NCBI GenBank assembly: GCA_019689775.1
Contig: JADGGV010000214.1
Span: 1-7,017 of the forward strand
From: Gemmatimonadota bacterium
Lineage (GTDB): Bacteria; Gemmatimonadota; Gemmatimonadetes; Longimicrobiales; RSA9
DNA length: 7,017 bases
Direction of reading: 5' to 3'
The position numbers and the translations under genes are program-made. Within the stretch, counting starts at the first letter, position 1. Each line of letters begins with the position of its first letter. Positions 1 to 5,515 of the stretch are shown here, in pieces. Below the pieces are notes generated by a model that saw nothing but the letters and a program-made list of their open reading frames with translations, was not told where the DNA came from and did not search any database.

Positions 1-17
1 TTGTGTATAAGAGACTG
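1..17 (+). other. Probable residual transposase (Tn5 mosaic-end) library adapter
   Basis: Bases 2-15 read TGTGTATAAGAGAC, identical to 14 consecutive bases of the 19-bp Tn5 mosaic end used in tagmentation libraries (AGATGTGTATAAGAGACAG); base 17 also matches, while 1 and 16 differ. The stretch is AT-rich, unlike everything around it, and sits exactly at the window edge. A leftover adapter at a contig end is the simplest reading. A genuine Tn5-like transposon end is much less likely because no transposase or matching second end is seen. Confidence 0.8.
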
Positions 18-33
18 GGGGCGGAGCGGTGGT

Positions 34-58
34 GGGCGTTCGGGGAGGGGTGATGGGG
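34..58 (+). other. Potential G-quadruplex tract downstream of the response regulator
   Basis: Four runs of three or more G (34-36, 42-45, 47-50 and 55-58) are separated by loops of 1 to 5 bases, fitting the G3+N1-7 quadruplex pattern. It lies 2 bp beyond the response-regulator stop codon, on the strand opposite the coding strand, so the mRNA would be C-rich here. In such a GC-rich genome this may be chance. Confidence 0.3.
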
Positions 59-60
59 CC

Positions 61-990
61 TCAGAGCTTCTGGCCGAGCGCGTGCTCGAGCGCGGCGCGC
101 CGGCGCCGGCTGACCATCACGCGCGCGCCGCTGCGCAGGATGAGCACGTACTGGCCGTTGAAGTACGGTTGGATCTCGCGGACGCGGAGGAGGTTCACGA
201 GCGCGGAGCGGTGCACGCGCACGAAGCGCTCGGGGTCGAGGCGCCGCTCCAGCTCCGTGAGCGACTCGCGCAGCACGTGGGACTCCCGTCCCACGTGCAC
301 CTCGACGCAGTAGTCGCGCGCGGCGATCCAGTCGATCTCGTCGACCGGCACGAACGTCATGCGCCCGCCCCGGCGCACGAGGAGGCGCGTCAGGTAGCGC
401 CCGGCCGGGGCGGCGGCCGGCGCCGTGCCCGTCGACCCCACCGGCGCGGGCGCGACGTGCCCGGCGGCCAGGGCGCCGGCGCTGCCGGTCGTCCCCGCGG
501 CGCTCACCACCGCGGCGTGCTCCGCGCCCGCTCCCGCCGCGCCCCCCATCGTCTCACCGTGCCCGCGGCGCACGCCCGGCGGCGCGCCCACGCCGGGATC
601 CGTCGCCGCCCTCATCCGCCGCAGCAGCACCTGTTCCCGCGCGCGCTCGAGTGCGGCGTGGAAGCGCGCGTCGCTGAACGGCTTCAGCAGGTAGTCCGTG
701 GCCTGCACGTCGAACGCGGGGAGCGCGTAGCGCTCGTAGGCAGTGATGAAGACGGTGACCGGCCGCTCCTCGGGCGCCAGCTCGGCCATGGCGCCGAGGC
801 CGTCCAGGTCGGGCATCTGCACGTCGAGGAAGAGCAGCTCGGGGCGCTCGGCGCGGATGATCTCGACCGCCTCCGTCCCCGTGCGCGCCTCGCCGATCAG
901 GCGGATGTCCGGCGCGCGCTGGAGCAGGCGGCTCACGCCGCGGAGCGCGACCAGCTCGTCGTCAGCGACGAGCGTACGAATCGGTTCCAT
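61..990 (-). CDS. LytTR-family response regulator (receiver + LytTR DNA-binding domain)
   Basis: 309-aa cytoplasmic transcription factor, the output half of a two-component system with the overlapping upstream kinase. Residues 1-120 are a CheY-like receiver: acidic pair D10-D11, phospho-acceptor D56 in LFLDVQMPDLDG, T83 in FITAY and K103 in LLKPF are all present. Residues about 200-305 are a LytTR domain (MTFVPVDEIDWIAARDYCVE, then FVRVHRSALVNL), which binds paired direct repeats in DNA. Between them lies an unusually long low-complexity Ala/Gly/Pro linker (about 128-197), making the protein longer than typical family members (about 240-260 aa). The start at 990 is chosen because the receiver fold begins right there (MEPIRTLVADDE) and a GGGAGG site lies 3 nt upstream; a longer frame reaching 1074 only reads antisense-like Arg-rich sequence. 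The target genes are unknown; the divergent MBL gene is a candidate. Confidence 0.95.
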   Translation of the reverse strand: MEPIRTLVADDELVALRGVSRLLQRAPDIRLIGEARTGTEAVEIIRAERPELLFLDVQMPDLDGLGAMAELAPEERPVTVFITAYERYALPAFDVQATDYLLKPFSDARFHAALERAREQVLLRRMRAATDPGVGAPPGVRRGHGETMGGAAGAGAEHAAVVSAAGTTGSAGALAAGHVAPAPVGSTGTAPAAAPAGRYLTRLLVRRGGRMTFVPVDEIDWIAARDYCVEVHVGRESHVLRESLTELERRLDPERFVRVHRSALVNLLRVREIQPYFNGQYVLILRSGARVMVSRRRRAALEHALGQKL

Positions 991-2104
991 GCGCCTCCCG
1001 CATCCGCTCCGCCGGCTCGTCCGCCGCCGGCCGGAACGGCAGCTCCAGCAGCACCTCCGTCCCCGGCCGGGCATCGCCGATCACGAGCCGGTGCGCGCCC
1101 GGGTAGAGCTGCTCCAGCCGGGCGCGCGTGTTCGCGAGCCCGACGCCCTCGCGCGCGCCGGCCGGGAAGCCCGGCCCGTCGTCCGAGATGACGATGCGGA
1201 GCCGCTCGCCCGCGACCGCCGCCGCGATGCGGAGCCGCCCGCTCGCGCTGGAGCGCGCGATGCCGTGCCGCACGGCATTCTCGACGAGCGGCTGGAGGAG
1301 CAGCACCGGCACCCGCGCCCGGCGCGCCCGCTCCTCGGCGTCCACCTCGACGCGCAACCGGTCGGCGAAGCGAGCCCGCTCCACGGCCAGGTACAGCTCG
1401 AGCAGCTCCAGCTCGCCGGCGAGCGTCGTCTCGTCTGCGTCGTCGCGCAGGATCCGGCGCAGCAGCTCGCTCAGCTTCACGACGACGTCCAGCCCTTCCT
1501 CGCTCCCCGCCTCGCGCAGGTGCATCGCCACCGTGTTGAGCGCGTTGAAGAGGAAGTGCGGGTGGAGCTGGGAGCGCAGCGCGGCCAGGCGCGCGGAGGC
1601 GAGCTGCGCCTGGAGCTGCGCGGCGTGGACTTCACGCTCGCGCAGGCGCCGCTGGTAGTCCAGCGCGAGCCCGACCGCCAGCACGCACGCGTAGAGCACG
1701 ACGGTGCCGGTGATGCGCGTCGCCAGGAGCATCAGCCACAGGTTCGCGGGCTGGTCCGGCCGGAGCGGCGCGAGGTGGGCGGCGGCGGCGTAGGCGAGCG
1801 CGGATGCGACGAACAGCACCGCGGCCGCGCCGAGGTGGACGGCGAGCGCACGGGCCGGTCGGGGCCGGAGCGGGAAGCGACGCGCGAGCGCCAGGATTCC
1901 CGGCGTCGCCAGCGCCCAGACGGCGTCCGGCGCGAGCTGGAGCAGCGCAAGGGCGCCGAGCGGCGGGGGCGCCTCGCCACCGGCGGCGTAGCCCAGGTAC
2001 GCCTGCCCCGCGGACAGGACGCCGAACAGCGTCCACACCAGGGCGGAGACCCCGTACTCGAGCGCGAGCGGCCGGCCGCGGCCGTGGCGGTCCGTGCGGT
2101 CCAT
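962..2104 (-). CDS. LytS/YehU-type membrane sensor histidine kinase
   Basis: 380-aa inner-membrane histidine kinase that should phosphorylate the LytTR regulator encoded just downstream. Four hydrophobic segments (about 14-40, 50-76, 86-110 and 121-149) form a membrane sensor region with no recognisable extracytoplasmic domain. A short helical linker (150-175) leads to the His_kinase (PF06580-type) motif LRSQLHPHFLFNALN at 176-190, with the likely phospho-acceptor H183. The HATPase part follows: N-box PLVENAVRHG (272-281, N276), G1 box DDGPGF (308-313) and G2 box GVGLAN (320-325). All catalytic motifs look intact. Its last codons overlap the regulator start by 29 nt in another frame, so the pair is probably translationally coupled. 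The start at 2104 is the first ATG before the first membrane helix; no clear Shine-Dalgarno is seen, so a nearby alternative start is possible. The open frame runs far upstream, but that part is antisense to the MBL gene. The ligand is unknown. Confidence 0.93.
   Translation of the reverse strand: MDRTDRHGRGRPLALEYGVSALVWTLFGVLSAGQAYLGYAAGGEAPPPLGALALLQLAPDAVWALATPGILALARRFPLRPRPARALAVHLGAAAVLFVASALAYAAAAHLAPLRPDQPANLWLMLLATRITGTVVLYACVLAVGLALDYQRRLREREVHAAQLQAQLASARLAALRSQLHPHFLFNALNTVAMHLREAGSEEGLDVVVKLSELLRRILRDDADETTLAGELELLELYLAVERARFADRLRVEVDAEERARRARVPVLLLQPLVENAVRHGIARSSASGRLRIAAAVAGERLRIVISDDGPGFPAGAREGVGLANTRARLEQLYPGAHRLVIGDARPGTEVLLELPFRPAADEPAERMREAHGTDSYARR
994..999 (-). promoter_or_regulatory. 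Ribosome binding site of the response regulator, inside the kinase gene
   Basis: On the minus strand GGGAGG lies 3 nt before the ATG at 990. It lies within the last codons of the kinase and supports both the chosen start and coupled translation of the two genes. Confidence 0.7.
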
Positions 2105-2214
2105 GGGGCGGGAAAGATGGCGCCGCGCCGCCCCGCGCAAAAGCCGACGCCCCGGCCCGCATCCCGGCGCGAGCCTCCCGAAGGCGACGTCGCCGCCGCC
2201 CGCCGCGTCGCCTG

Positions 2215-2245
2215 GACCGCTCGCCGCCCGCGCACGACCGCTCGC
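2215..2245. repeat. 10-bp direct repeat, 21-bp phased (candidate LytTR operator)
   Basis: GACCGCTCGC occurs at 2215-2224 and again, exactly, at 2236-2245, a centre-to-centre distance of 21 bp, i.e. about two helical turns. LytTR regulators characteristically bind two direct repeats on one face of the helix with this spacing, and such a regulator is encoded in the adjacent operon. The sequence does not resemble the classical AT-rich LytTR consensus, and a chance 10-mer repeat in GC-rich DNA cannot be excluded. Confidence 0.35.
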
Positions 2246-2288
2246 TGCACCGGAGCGGCCGGGCCGCGCTTGCCGCCGCAGCTTCCCC

Positions 2289-2324
2289 GCCCGCCCCGGC
2301 CGCGCGCGCCGCGGCCCGGCGGGC
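2289..2324 (+). promoter_or_regulatory. Stable stem-loop just upstream of the MBL gene
   Basis: Arms 2289-2295/2318-2324 (GCCCGCC with GGCGGGC) and 2298-2304/2310-2316 (GGCCGCG with CGCGGCC) pair perfectly, separated by a small CC/C internal loop, and close on a 5-nt loop. This gives 14 G-C pairs ending 26 nt before the ATG. If transcribed it would form a very stable leader hairpin. No U-tract follows, and composition alone makes such structures common. Confidence 0.4.
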
Positions 2325-2350
2325 ACCACGACTCGAACCCCGGAAGATCC

Positions 2351-3937
2351 ATGACATGTCGCAGCACGCCGCGGCGCTCGCGCCACGGCATGGCCGCGGC
2401 CGCGCTCGCGGCCGGCCTGCTCACCGTCCCTACCGCCGGCCCCGCCGCGCCGGCGCCGGCCTTCACGCGCTCCGCCACGGCGGCCGCCGCCGGCCAGGGC
2501 GCGGAGTGCGCACCCGCCGGCATCGCCCGCGGGGCCGAACCCGACACGGGCGCCGCCGCCGCGCTCCGCCGCGCCGCCGGCGCCATCGGCATCGCACGCC
2601 TCGGCGGCCGGCTCCTCCACATCCGCCACGCCGACGTGCGCCACGAGCTGCACCAGTCCGACCGCACGTATGCGCCGTTCTTCGCCACCATCTCCCGGCG
2701 CGAGAGCTGGATCGACCCCGCCGCCGGCATGCGCCGCTGGACGGACGAGACCACCTACATCGAGAGCCAGCTCCCCCGGATGGAATGGCTCGCCGGCGAC
2801 CGCGGCGTCTACCTGCGCCGCGACACGGCCGTGGCGCCCGCGCCGGGGATGTTCGGGCTCGCCGCCGCGGACCGGCCGCTCGACGTCGCGACCGTGGTCG
2901 CGGAGTGGCTCGCCGCCGGCGACGCGCGCGTCCTCGGCCGCTGCGCCTACCGCGACTTCCCGCGGCTCGTCCTCGCCCGGACGACCGCCGACGGCGAGGA
3001 GCGGCTCTACCTGGACCCGAAGACGGGCGTCCCCGTCGCCTACGTGAAGACGGAGCCGCACGAGCTGTGGGGGCGGGTCCGCGCCGAGTACGTCTACGCG
3101 AACTGGATCCTCGCCGGCGAGCTGCGCTATCCCGGCTCCAGCTACCGCATCCTCGACGGCCAGCTCGAGCGCTCGAGGACCATCTCCGGCATCGACGCGG
3201 TCCCGGCCGACAGCGCGCCCTCGCTCCGCCTCCCTGCCCCGTCCATGGACATGCGCGACGCGCTGGCGAAGATGCTCGCCCGCGAGCCCGACACGGTCCG
3301 CGTCGGCGAGCACGCGTTCCTGCTCCGCTCGCCGATGTACACGAGCGCCGTCGCGCTCGTCGGCGATACCGTCTTCGTGCTCGACGCGACGCTGGGCGAG
3401 GTCCGCGCGCGCCAGGACTCCGCGTGGATCGCGCGCCTCTTCGCCGGCCGGCACCCCGTCGCGCTCGTCGTCACCGACCTGGCCTGGCCGCACATCGCCG
3501 GCGTGCGCTTCTGGGTCGCGAACGGCGCCGTCGTCTACTCGCACCCGGCGTCGCGCGCGTTCCTCGAGCGGGTGGTCGCCCGGCGCTGGACGGAGCGGCC
3601 GGACCTGCTCGAGCGACGCCGCGACCGCGCGCGCCTCGTCTTCCGCCCGGTCGCGGAGCCGACGGCCGCGGCGGGCGGCGCGCTCCGGCTCGTGCCGCTG
3701 GACGGGATGGGGTCGGAGGGCGCCATCGTCGCCTACGTCCGCGACGCACGCTTCCTCTGGGCGGGCGACTACGTGCAGAACCTGCGCGAGCCGACGGTCT
3801 ACGCGTCGGACGTGTGGGAGGCGGTGCGGCGCGCGGGGATCACCCCCGAGCGCGTGGGCGCCATGCACATCCCGCCCGCGCCGTGGAGCGCGGTCGAGGC
3901 GCTGTTCGGCGCACCGGAGCGGGCGGCGCAGCCGTAG
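2351..3937 (+). CDS. Secreted MBL-fold protein with degenerate metal site
   Basis: 528 aa. An Arg-rich start (RSTPRRSRHG) and a hydrophobic Ala-rich stretch (14-37) look like a signal peptide cut near residue 37, so the product is probably periplasmic or surface-exposed. Residues about 70-300 resemble the LolA-like beta-rich domain found before some MBL domains (LYLDPKTGVPVAYVKTE, then the YVYANWILAGELRYPGSSYR stretch). Residues about 320-525 follow the MBL fold: VGDTVFVLDATLGE, then VVTDLAWPHIAG where the HxHxDH motif belongs, IVAYVRDARFLWAGDYVQN, and GAMHIPPAPW. Only the last His of the motif (H381), the AGD Asp (D473) and a C-terminal His (H506) remain; the other positions are D376, A378 and P380. 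It is therefore probably not a standard two-zinc hydrolase. The start at 2351 has a weak GGAAG site; M14 (2390) is an alternative that would shorten the basic region. The gene is transcribed away from the kinase operon. Confidence 0.88.
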   Translation: MTCRSTPRRSRHGMAAAALAAGLLTVPTAGPAAPAPAFTRSATAAAAGQGAECAPAGIARGAEPDTGAAAALRRAAGAIGIARLGGRLLHIRHADVRHELHQSDRTYAPFFATISRRESWIDPAAGMRRWTDETTYIESQLPRMEWLAGDRGVYLRRDTAVAPAPGMFGLAAADRPLDVATVVAEWLAAGDARVLGRCAYRDFPRLVLARTTADGEERLYLDPKTGVPVAYVKTEPHELWGRVRAEYVYANWILAGELRYPGSSYRILDGQLERSRTISGIDAVPADSAPSLRLPAPSMDMRDALAKMLAREPDTVRVGEHAFLLRSPMYTSAVALVGDTVFVLDATLGEVRARQDSAWIARLFAGRHPVALVVTDLAWPHIAGVRFWVANGAVVYSHPASRAFLERVVARRWTERPDLLERRRDRARLVFRPVAEPTAAAGGALRLVPLDGMGSEGAIVAYVRDARFLWAGDYVQNLREPTVYASDVWEAVRRAGITPERVGAMHIPPAPWSAVEALFGAPERAAQP

Positions 3938-3960
3938 GGCGACGACGATGTCCCCCTACG
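3933..3960. terminator. Bidirectional terminator-like hairpin between convergent genes
   Basis: CGTAGGG (3933-3939, containing the MBL stop codon TAG) pairs exactly with CCCTACG (3954-3960); after one C/C mismatch GAC (3941-3943) pairs with GTC (3950-3952), leaving a 6-nt loop. This 10-bp stem occupies most of the 44-bp gap between two convergent genes, where a shared terminator is expected. No T-tract follows on either strand, as is common in high-GC bacteria, so termination is inferred. Confidence 0.5.
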
Positions 3961-3981
3961 CCGCGCGACGGGGCGAGCGGC

Positions 3982-4794
3982 TCACGCCGAGGCCACCTCG
4001 AACGGCGCCGGGATCTCGTACAGCTCTCCGCGGCCGAGCATGGCCGTTGGCGCCATGCCGAACATCTGGTAGAACGTCCGCGTGAGGTGCGCGGAGTCGG
4101 CGAAGCCGCTGGCGTGCGCGGCGGCGGAGAGCGAGCTGCCCCGGCCGATGGCCTGGAGCGCGCGCGAGAGCTTGCGCCAGAGGACGTAGCGGCGGAACGG
4201 CAGGCCGACCTCCTCGGCGAACAGGTGCGCGAAGCGGCTCGGGGAGAGGAACACCATCCGGGCGACGTCGTCGAGCGGGATCCTGGACGCGTCGCTCCGG
4301 CGGATGACCTCGAGCGCCCGGGCGACGCGCTCGTCGAGCCGGTGCGCGGGCGGCGGGCCGACGCAGAGGTTGTGGACGACGGAGGTCACGAGCCGCGCCG
4401 TCTCGGCCGCGTCGAGCGGGCGGTCCTGGAAGACGCGCAGCCCGGGGAGGCAGCACTCGAAGCGCTCGGCCGTGAGGCCGGTGATCGGCCCGGCGAGCGA
4501 CCGGCGCAGCCAGCGCCCCTCGCGCGACTCCGGGTCGACGAACAGCATGACGACGACGGTGCCCGTCGCGTCGAACGAGTGCGTCACGTCGGGGAGCACG
4601 ATGCCGCCGCGGTGCGTCTCCCAGTCCCCGTCGCCGGCGCGCAGGCGGATCGGCCCGTCGAGGCCGAGCGAGATCTGCACCGCGTGGTGCGCGTGCGGCG
4701 GCACCACGCCGCCGGCCCGGCCGACACCGATCCAGCCGCCCTCCCAGAAGTAGGCCCGCGGCGTCCAGCCGTTGAAGATGGGGGCGCTCGTCAT
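3982..4794 (-). CDS. AraC-family transcriptional regulator with N-terminal cupin domain
   Basis: 270-aa DNA-binding regulator. The N-terminal part is a cupin-like sensor (VPPHAHHAVQ at 31-40, with H34, H36 and H37, and LPDVTHSF at 67-74), the arrangement seen in AraC-type proteins that sense small ligands or metals. The C-terminal 100 residues form the double helix-turn-helix: first unit IPLDDVARMVFLSPSRFAH (172-190), second unit LSAAAHASGFADSAHLTRTF (222-241), followed by the typical MFGMAPTAML. Start 4794 is preferred over an in-frame ATG at 4851 because GAGGA lies 5 nt before it and the cupin begins soon after; the extra 19 residues would be Gly/Arg-rich with no domain match. It is transcribed divergently from the FixH-like and flavoprotein genes, so regulation of those genes, and of itself, is the natural inference. 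The ligand is not predictable from sequence. Confidence 0.93.
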   Translation of the reverse strand: MTSAPIFNGWTPRAYFWEGGWIGVGRAGGVVPPHAHHAVQISLGLDGPIRLRAGDGDWETHRGGIVLPDVTHSFDATGTVVVMLFVDPESREGRWLRRSLAGPITGLTAERFECCLPGLRVFQDRPLDAAETARLVTSVVHNLCVGPPPAHRLDERVARALEVIRRSDASRIPLDDVARMVFLSPSRFAHLFAEEVGLPFRRYVLWRKLSRALQAIGRGSSLSAAAHASGFADSAHLTRTFYQMFGMAPTAMLGRGELYEIPAPFEVASA

Positions 4795-4799
4795 CTCCG

Positions 4800-4804
4800 T
4801 CCTC
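4800..4804 (-). promoter_or_regulatory. Ribosome binding site that decides the AraC-type regulator start
   Basis: Read on the minus strand, GAGGA sits 5 nt before the ATG at 4794. The upstream in-frame ATG at 4851 lacks a comparable purine-rich site, so the shorter protein is preferred. Confidence 0.65.
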
Positions 4805-4842
4805 GCGTGCGGCCGCCGTCGCCCGCCGCCGACGACAGCCGG

Positions 4843-4873
4843 TTCGTTCAACGATCCCAGCCGCTCCGTTCAA
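4843..4873. repeat. CGTTCAA direct repeat, 22-bp phased (candidate AraC-type operator)
   Basis: TTCGTTCAA (4843-4851) and TCCGTTCAA (4865-4873) match at 8 of 9 positions and are 22 bp apart, i.e. two helical turns. AraC-family regulators typically bind direct half-sites with 21-22-bp phasing. The motif lies 49 bp upstream of the adjacent regulator's start and about 100 bp upstream of the divergent gene. A 7-bp identity is short, so this is a hypothesis. Confidence 0.4.
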
Positions 4874-4901
4874 TCCCTCTCCCTGCCACGGGCGCGAGCT
4901 T

Positions 4902-4941
4902 CTACCCGTCGCCGCCGGGGTGGTTCGGCGGCGTCGTGTAG
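4902..4941 (+). promoter_or_regulatory. Long inverted repeat / leader stem-loop ahead of the FixH-like gene
   Basis: Arms 4902-4917 (CTACCCGTCGCCGCCG) and 4926-4941 (CGGCGGCGTCGTGTAG) pair at 14 of 16 positions around an 8-nt loop, GGGTGGTT. The structure ends 33 nt before the ATG and about 23 nt before the Shine-Dalgarno. It could be a terminator-like attenuator, a protein-binding palindrome or an mRNA stability hairpin. The sequence alone does not decide between these. Confidence 0.5.
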
Positions 4942-4974
4942 CGGCGGACGCCAACCCAATCATGGGAGGGGATC

Positions 4975-5457
4975 ATGTCGAACGATAGAGCCAAAGTCGG
5001 CATCGTGCTGGGCCGCGCGGCCCGGCGCCTGGCGCTCGGGCTGCTGGTCGCGGTCGGAGTCGGCGCGTGCGGCGGGGTGATGGGCGCGCTGCACCGGGGC
5101 CCGGCGCGCCCGGCCGCCTCGGAGTTCGGGTTCGGCCCGCGCACCTCGGCCGGCGGGCGCTTCCAGGCGACGCTCGAGCCGGAGCAGCCGCTCCGCGTCG
5201 GGCGGATGCAGACGGTCCGGCTGCGGCTGCGCGACGCCGCCGGCCAGCCGCTCGACGGCGCCGCGATCACCGTGGACGGCGGGATGCCGCAGCACGGCCA
5301 CGGGCTTCCCACTCGCCCGCGCGTGACGCGCGCGCTGGGCGCGGGGACGTATCAGGTCGACGGCGTGAAGTTCAACATGGGCGGCTGGTGGGAGCTGAAG
5401 TTCCGGATCGCCACCGCCGCCGGCGCCGACAGCGTGACGTTCAACCTGGACCTGTAG
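4975..5457 (+). CDS. FixH/YtkA-like exported protein, possible lipoprotein
   Basis: 160 aa. A basic N-terminus and hydrophobic segment (16-31) end in GVGAC, a possible though imperfect lipobox with C32, so the product is either lipid-anchored or held by an N-terminal helix, facing outside the cytoplasm. Residues about 70-158 match the beta-sandwich YtkA/FixH-like pattern: VRLRLRDAAGQPLDGAAITV, then GGMPQHGHGLPTRP (102-115), GTYQVDGVKFNMGGWWELKF (124-143) and a final beta strand. M104, H107, H109 and M135 are possible metal ligands. FixH-type domains are found near copper-enzyme and cytochrome oxidase maturation genes, but no oxidase gene is present here, so a metal role is inference. The start is well supported by GGGAGGGG ending 3 nt before ATG. 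It is followed 58 nt later by the flavoprotein gene on the same strand, probably as one operon. Confidence 0.85.
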   Translation: MSNDRAKVGIVLGRAARRLALGLLVAVGVGACGGVMGALHRGPARPAASEFGFGPRTSAGGRFQATLEPEQPLRVGRMQTVRLRLRDAAGQPLDGAAITVDGGMPQHGHGLPTRPRVTRALGAGTYQVDGVKFNMGGWWELKFRIATAAGADSVTFNLDL

Positions 5458-5465
5458 CGGGCCCG

Positions 5466-5503
5466 CCCGCCGGGCCGCCGCGGCCCGGCGGGGTGCGCAC
5501 CCC
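5466..5503 (+). promoter_or_regulatory. Two overlapping GC palindromes between the FixH-like and flavoprotein genes
   Basis: A perfect 11-bp stem (CCCGCCGGGCC at 5466-5476 with GGCCCGGCGGG at 5482-5492, 5-nt loop) begins 9 nt after the stop codon. A second perfect 14-bp palindrome, GGGGTGCGCACCCC (5490-5503), shares three bases with its right arm, so the two hairpins are mutually exclusive at their junction. The second directly abuts the GAAGGAG ribosome site (5504-5510). This could be an intra-operon terminator, a processing or stability element, or a translation switch; no T-tract is present. Confidence 0.5.
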
Positions 5504-5515
5504 GAAGGAGAAGCC

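Larger units (their letters stand above)
2105..2350. promoter_or_regulatory. Divergent intergenic region between the kinase operon and the MBL gene
   Basis: This 246-bp gap separates two divergently starting genes and must hold both promoters, but no convincing -35/-10 boxes can be read in this GC-rich sequence. It contains a perfect 12-bp palindrome GGCGACGTCGCC at 2183-2194, a perfect 10-bp direct repeat with 21-bp phasing at 2215-2245, and a long stem-loop at 2289-2324. An inverted 7-mer (GGGGCGG at 2105-2111, CCGCCCC at 2128-2134) abuts the kinase start. An 86-codon Pro/Arg-rich open frame crosses it but has no protein-like features. Confidence 0.6.
4795..4974. promoter_or_regulatory. Divergent regulatory region between the AraC-type regulator and the FixH-like gene
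   Basis: 180 bp holding both divergent start regions. It is locally less GC-rich around 4840-4905 and carries a 22-bp-phased direct repeat (4843-4873) and a long stem-loop (4902-4941). I cannot assign -35/-10 boxes with confidence. The placement fits a shared operator bound by the AraC-type regulator. Confidence 0.55.

Noticed and set aside
1..19. End of a genuine Tn5-like transposon
   Set aside because: No transposase, target duplication or second end; position at the exact sequence edge favours library adapter.
743..2350. N-terminal extension of the MBL frame over the kinase region
   Set aside because: It is antisense to the kinase, with composition typical of shadow frames; the signal peptide after 2351 marks the real start.
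2094..2354. 86-codon plus-strand frame whose stop overlaps the MBL start (ATGA)
   Set aside because: Pro/Arg/Ala-rich, no ribosome site or domain; the overlap could be chance because the sequence is nearly stop-free.
2105..3868. An upstream extension of the kinase frame to 968 aa
   Set aside because: The extension is antisense to the well-supported MBL gene and reads as His/Arg/Pro-rich sequence; open frames on both strands are expected at this GC content.
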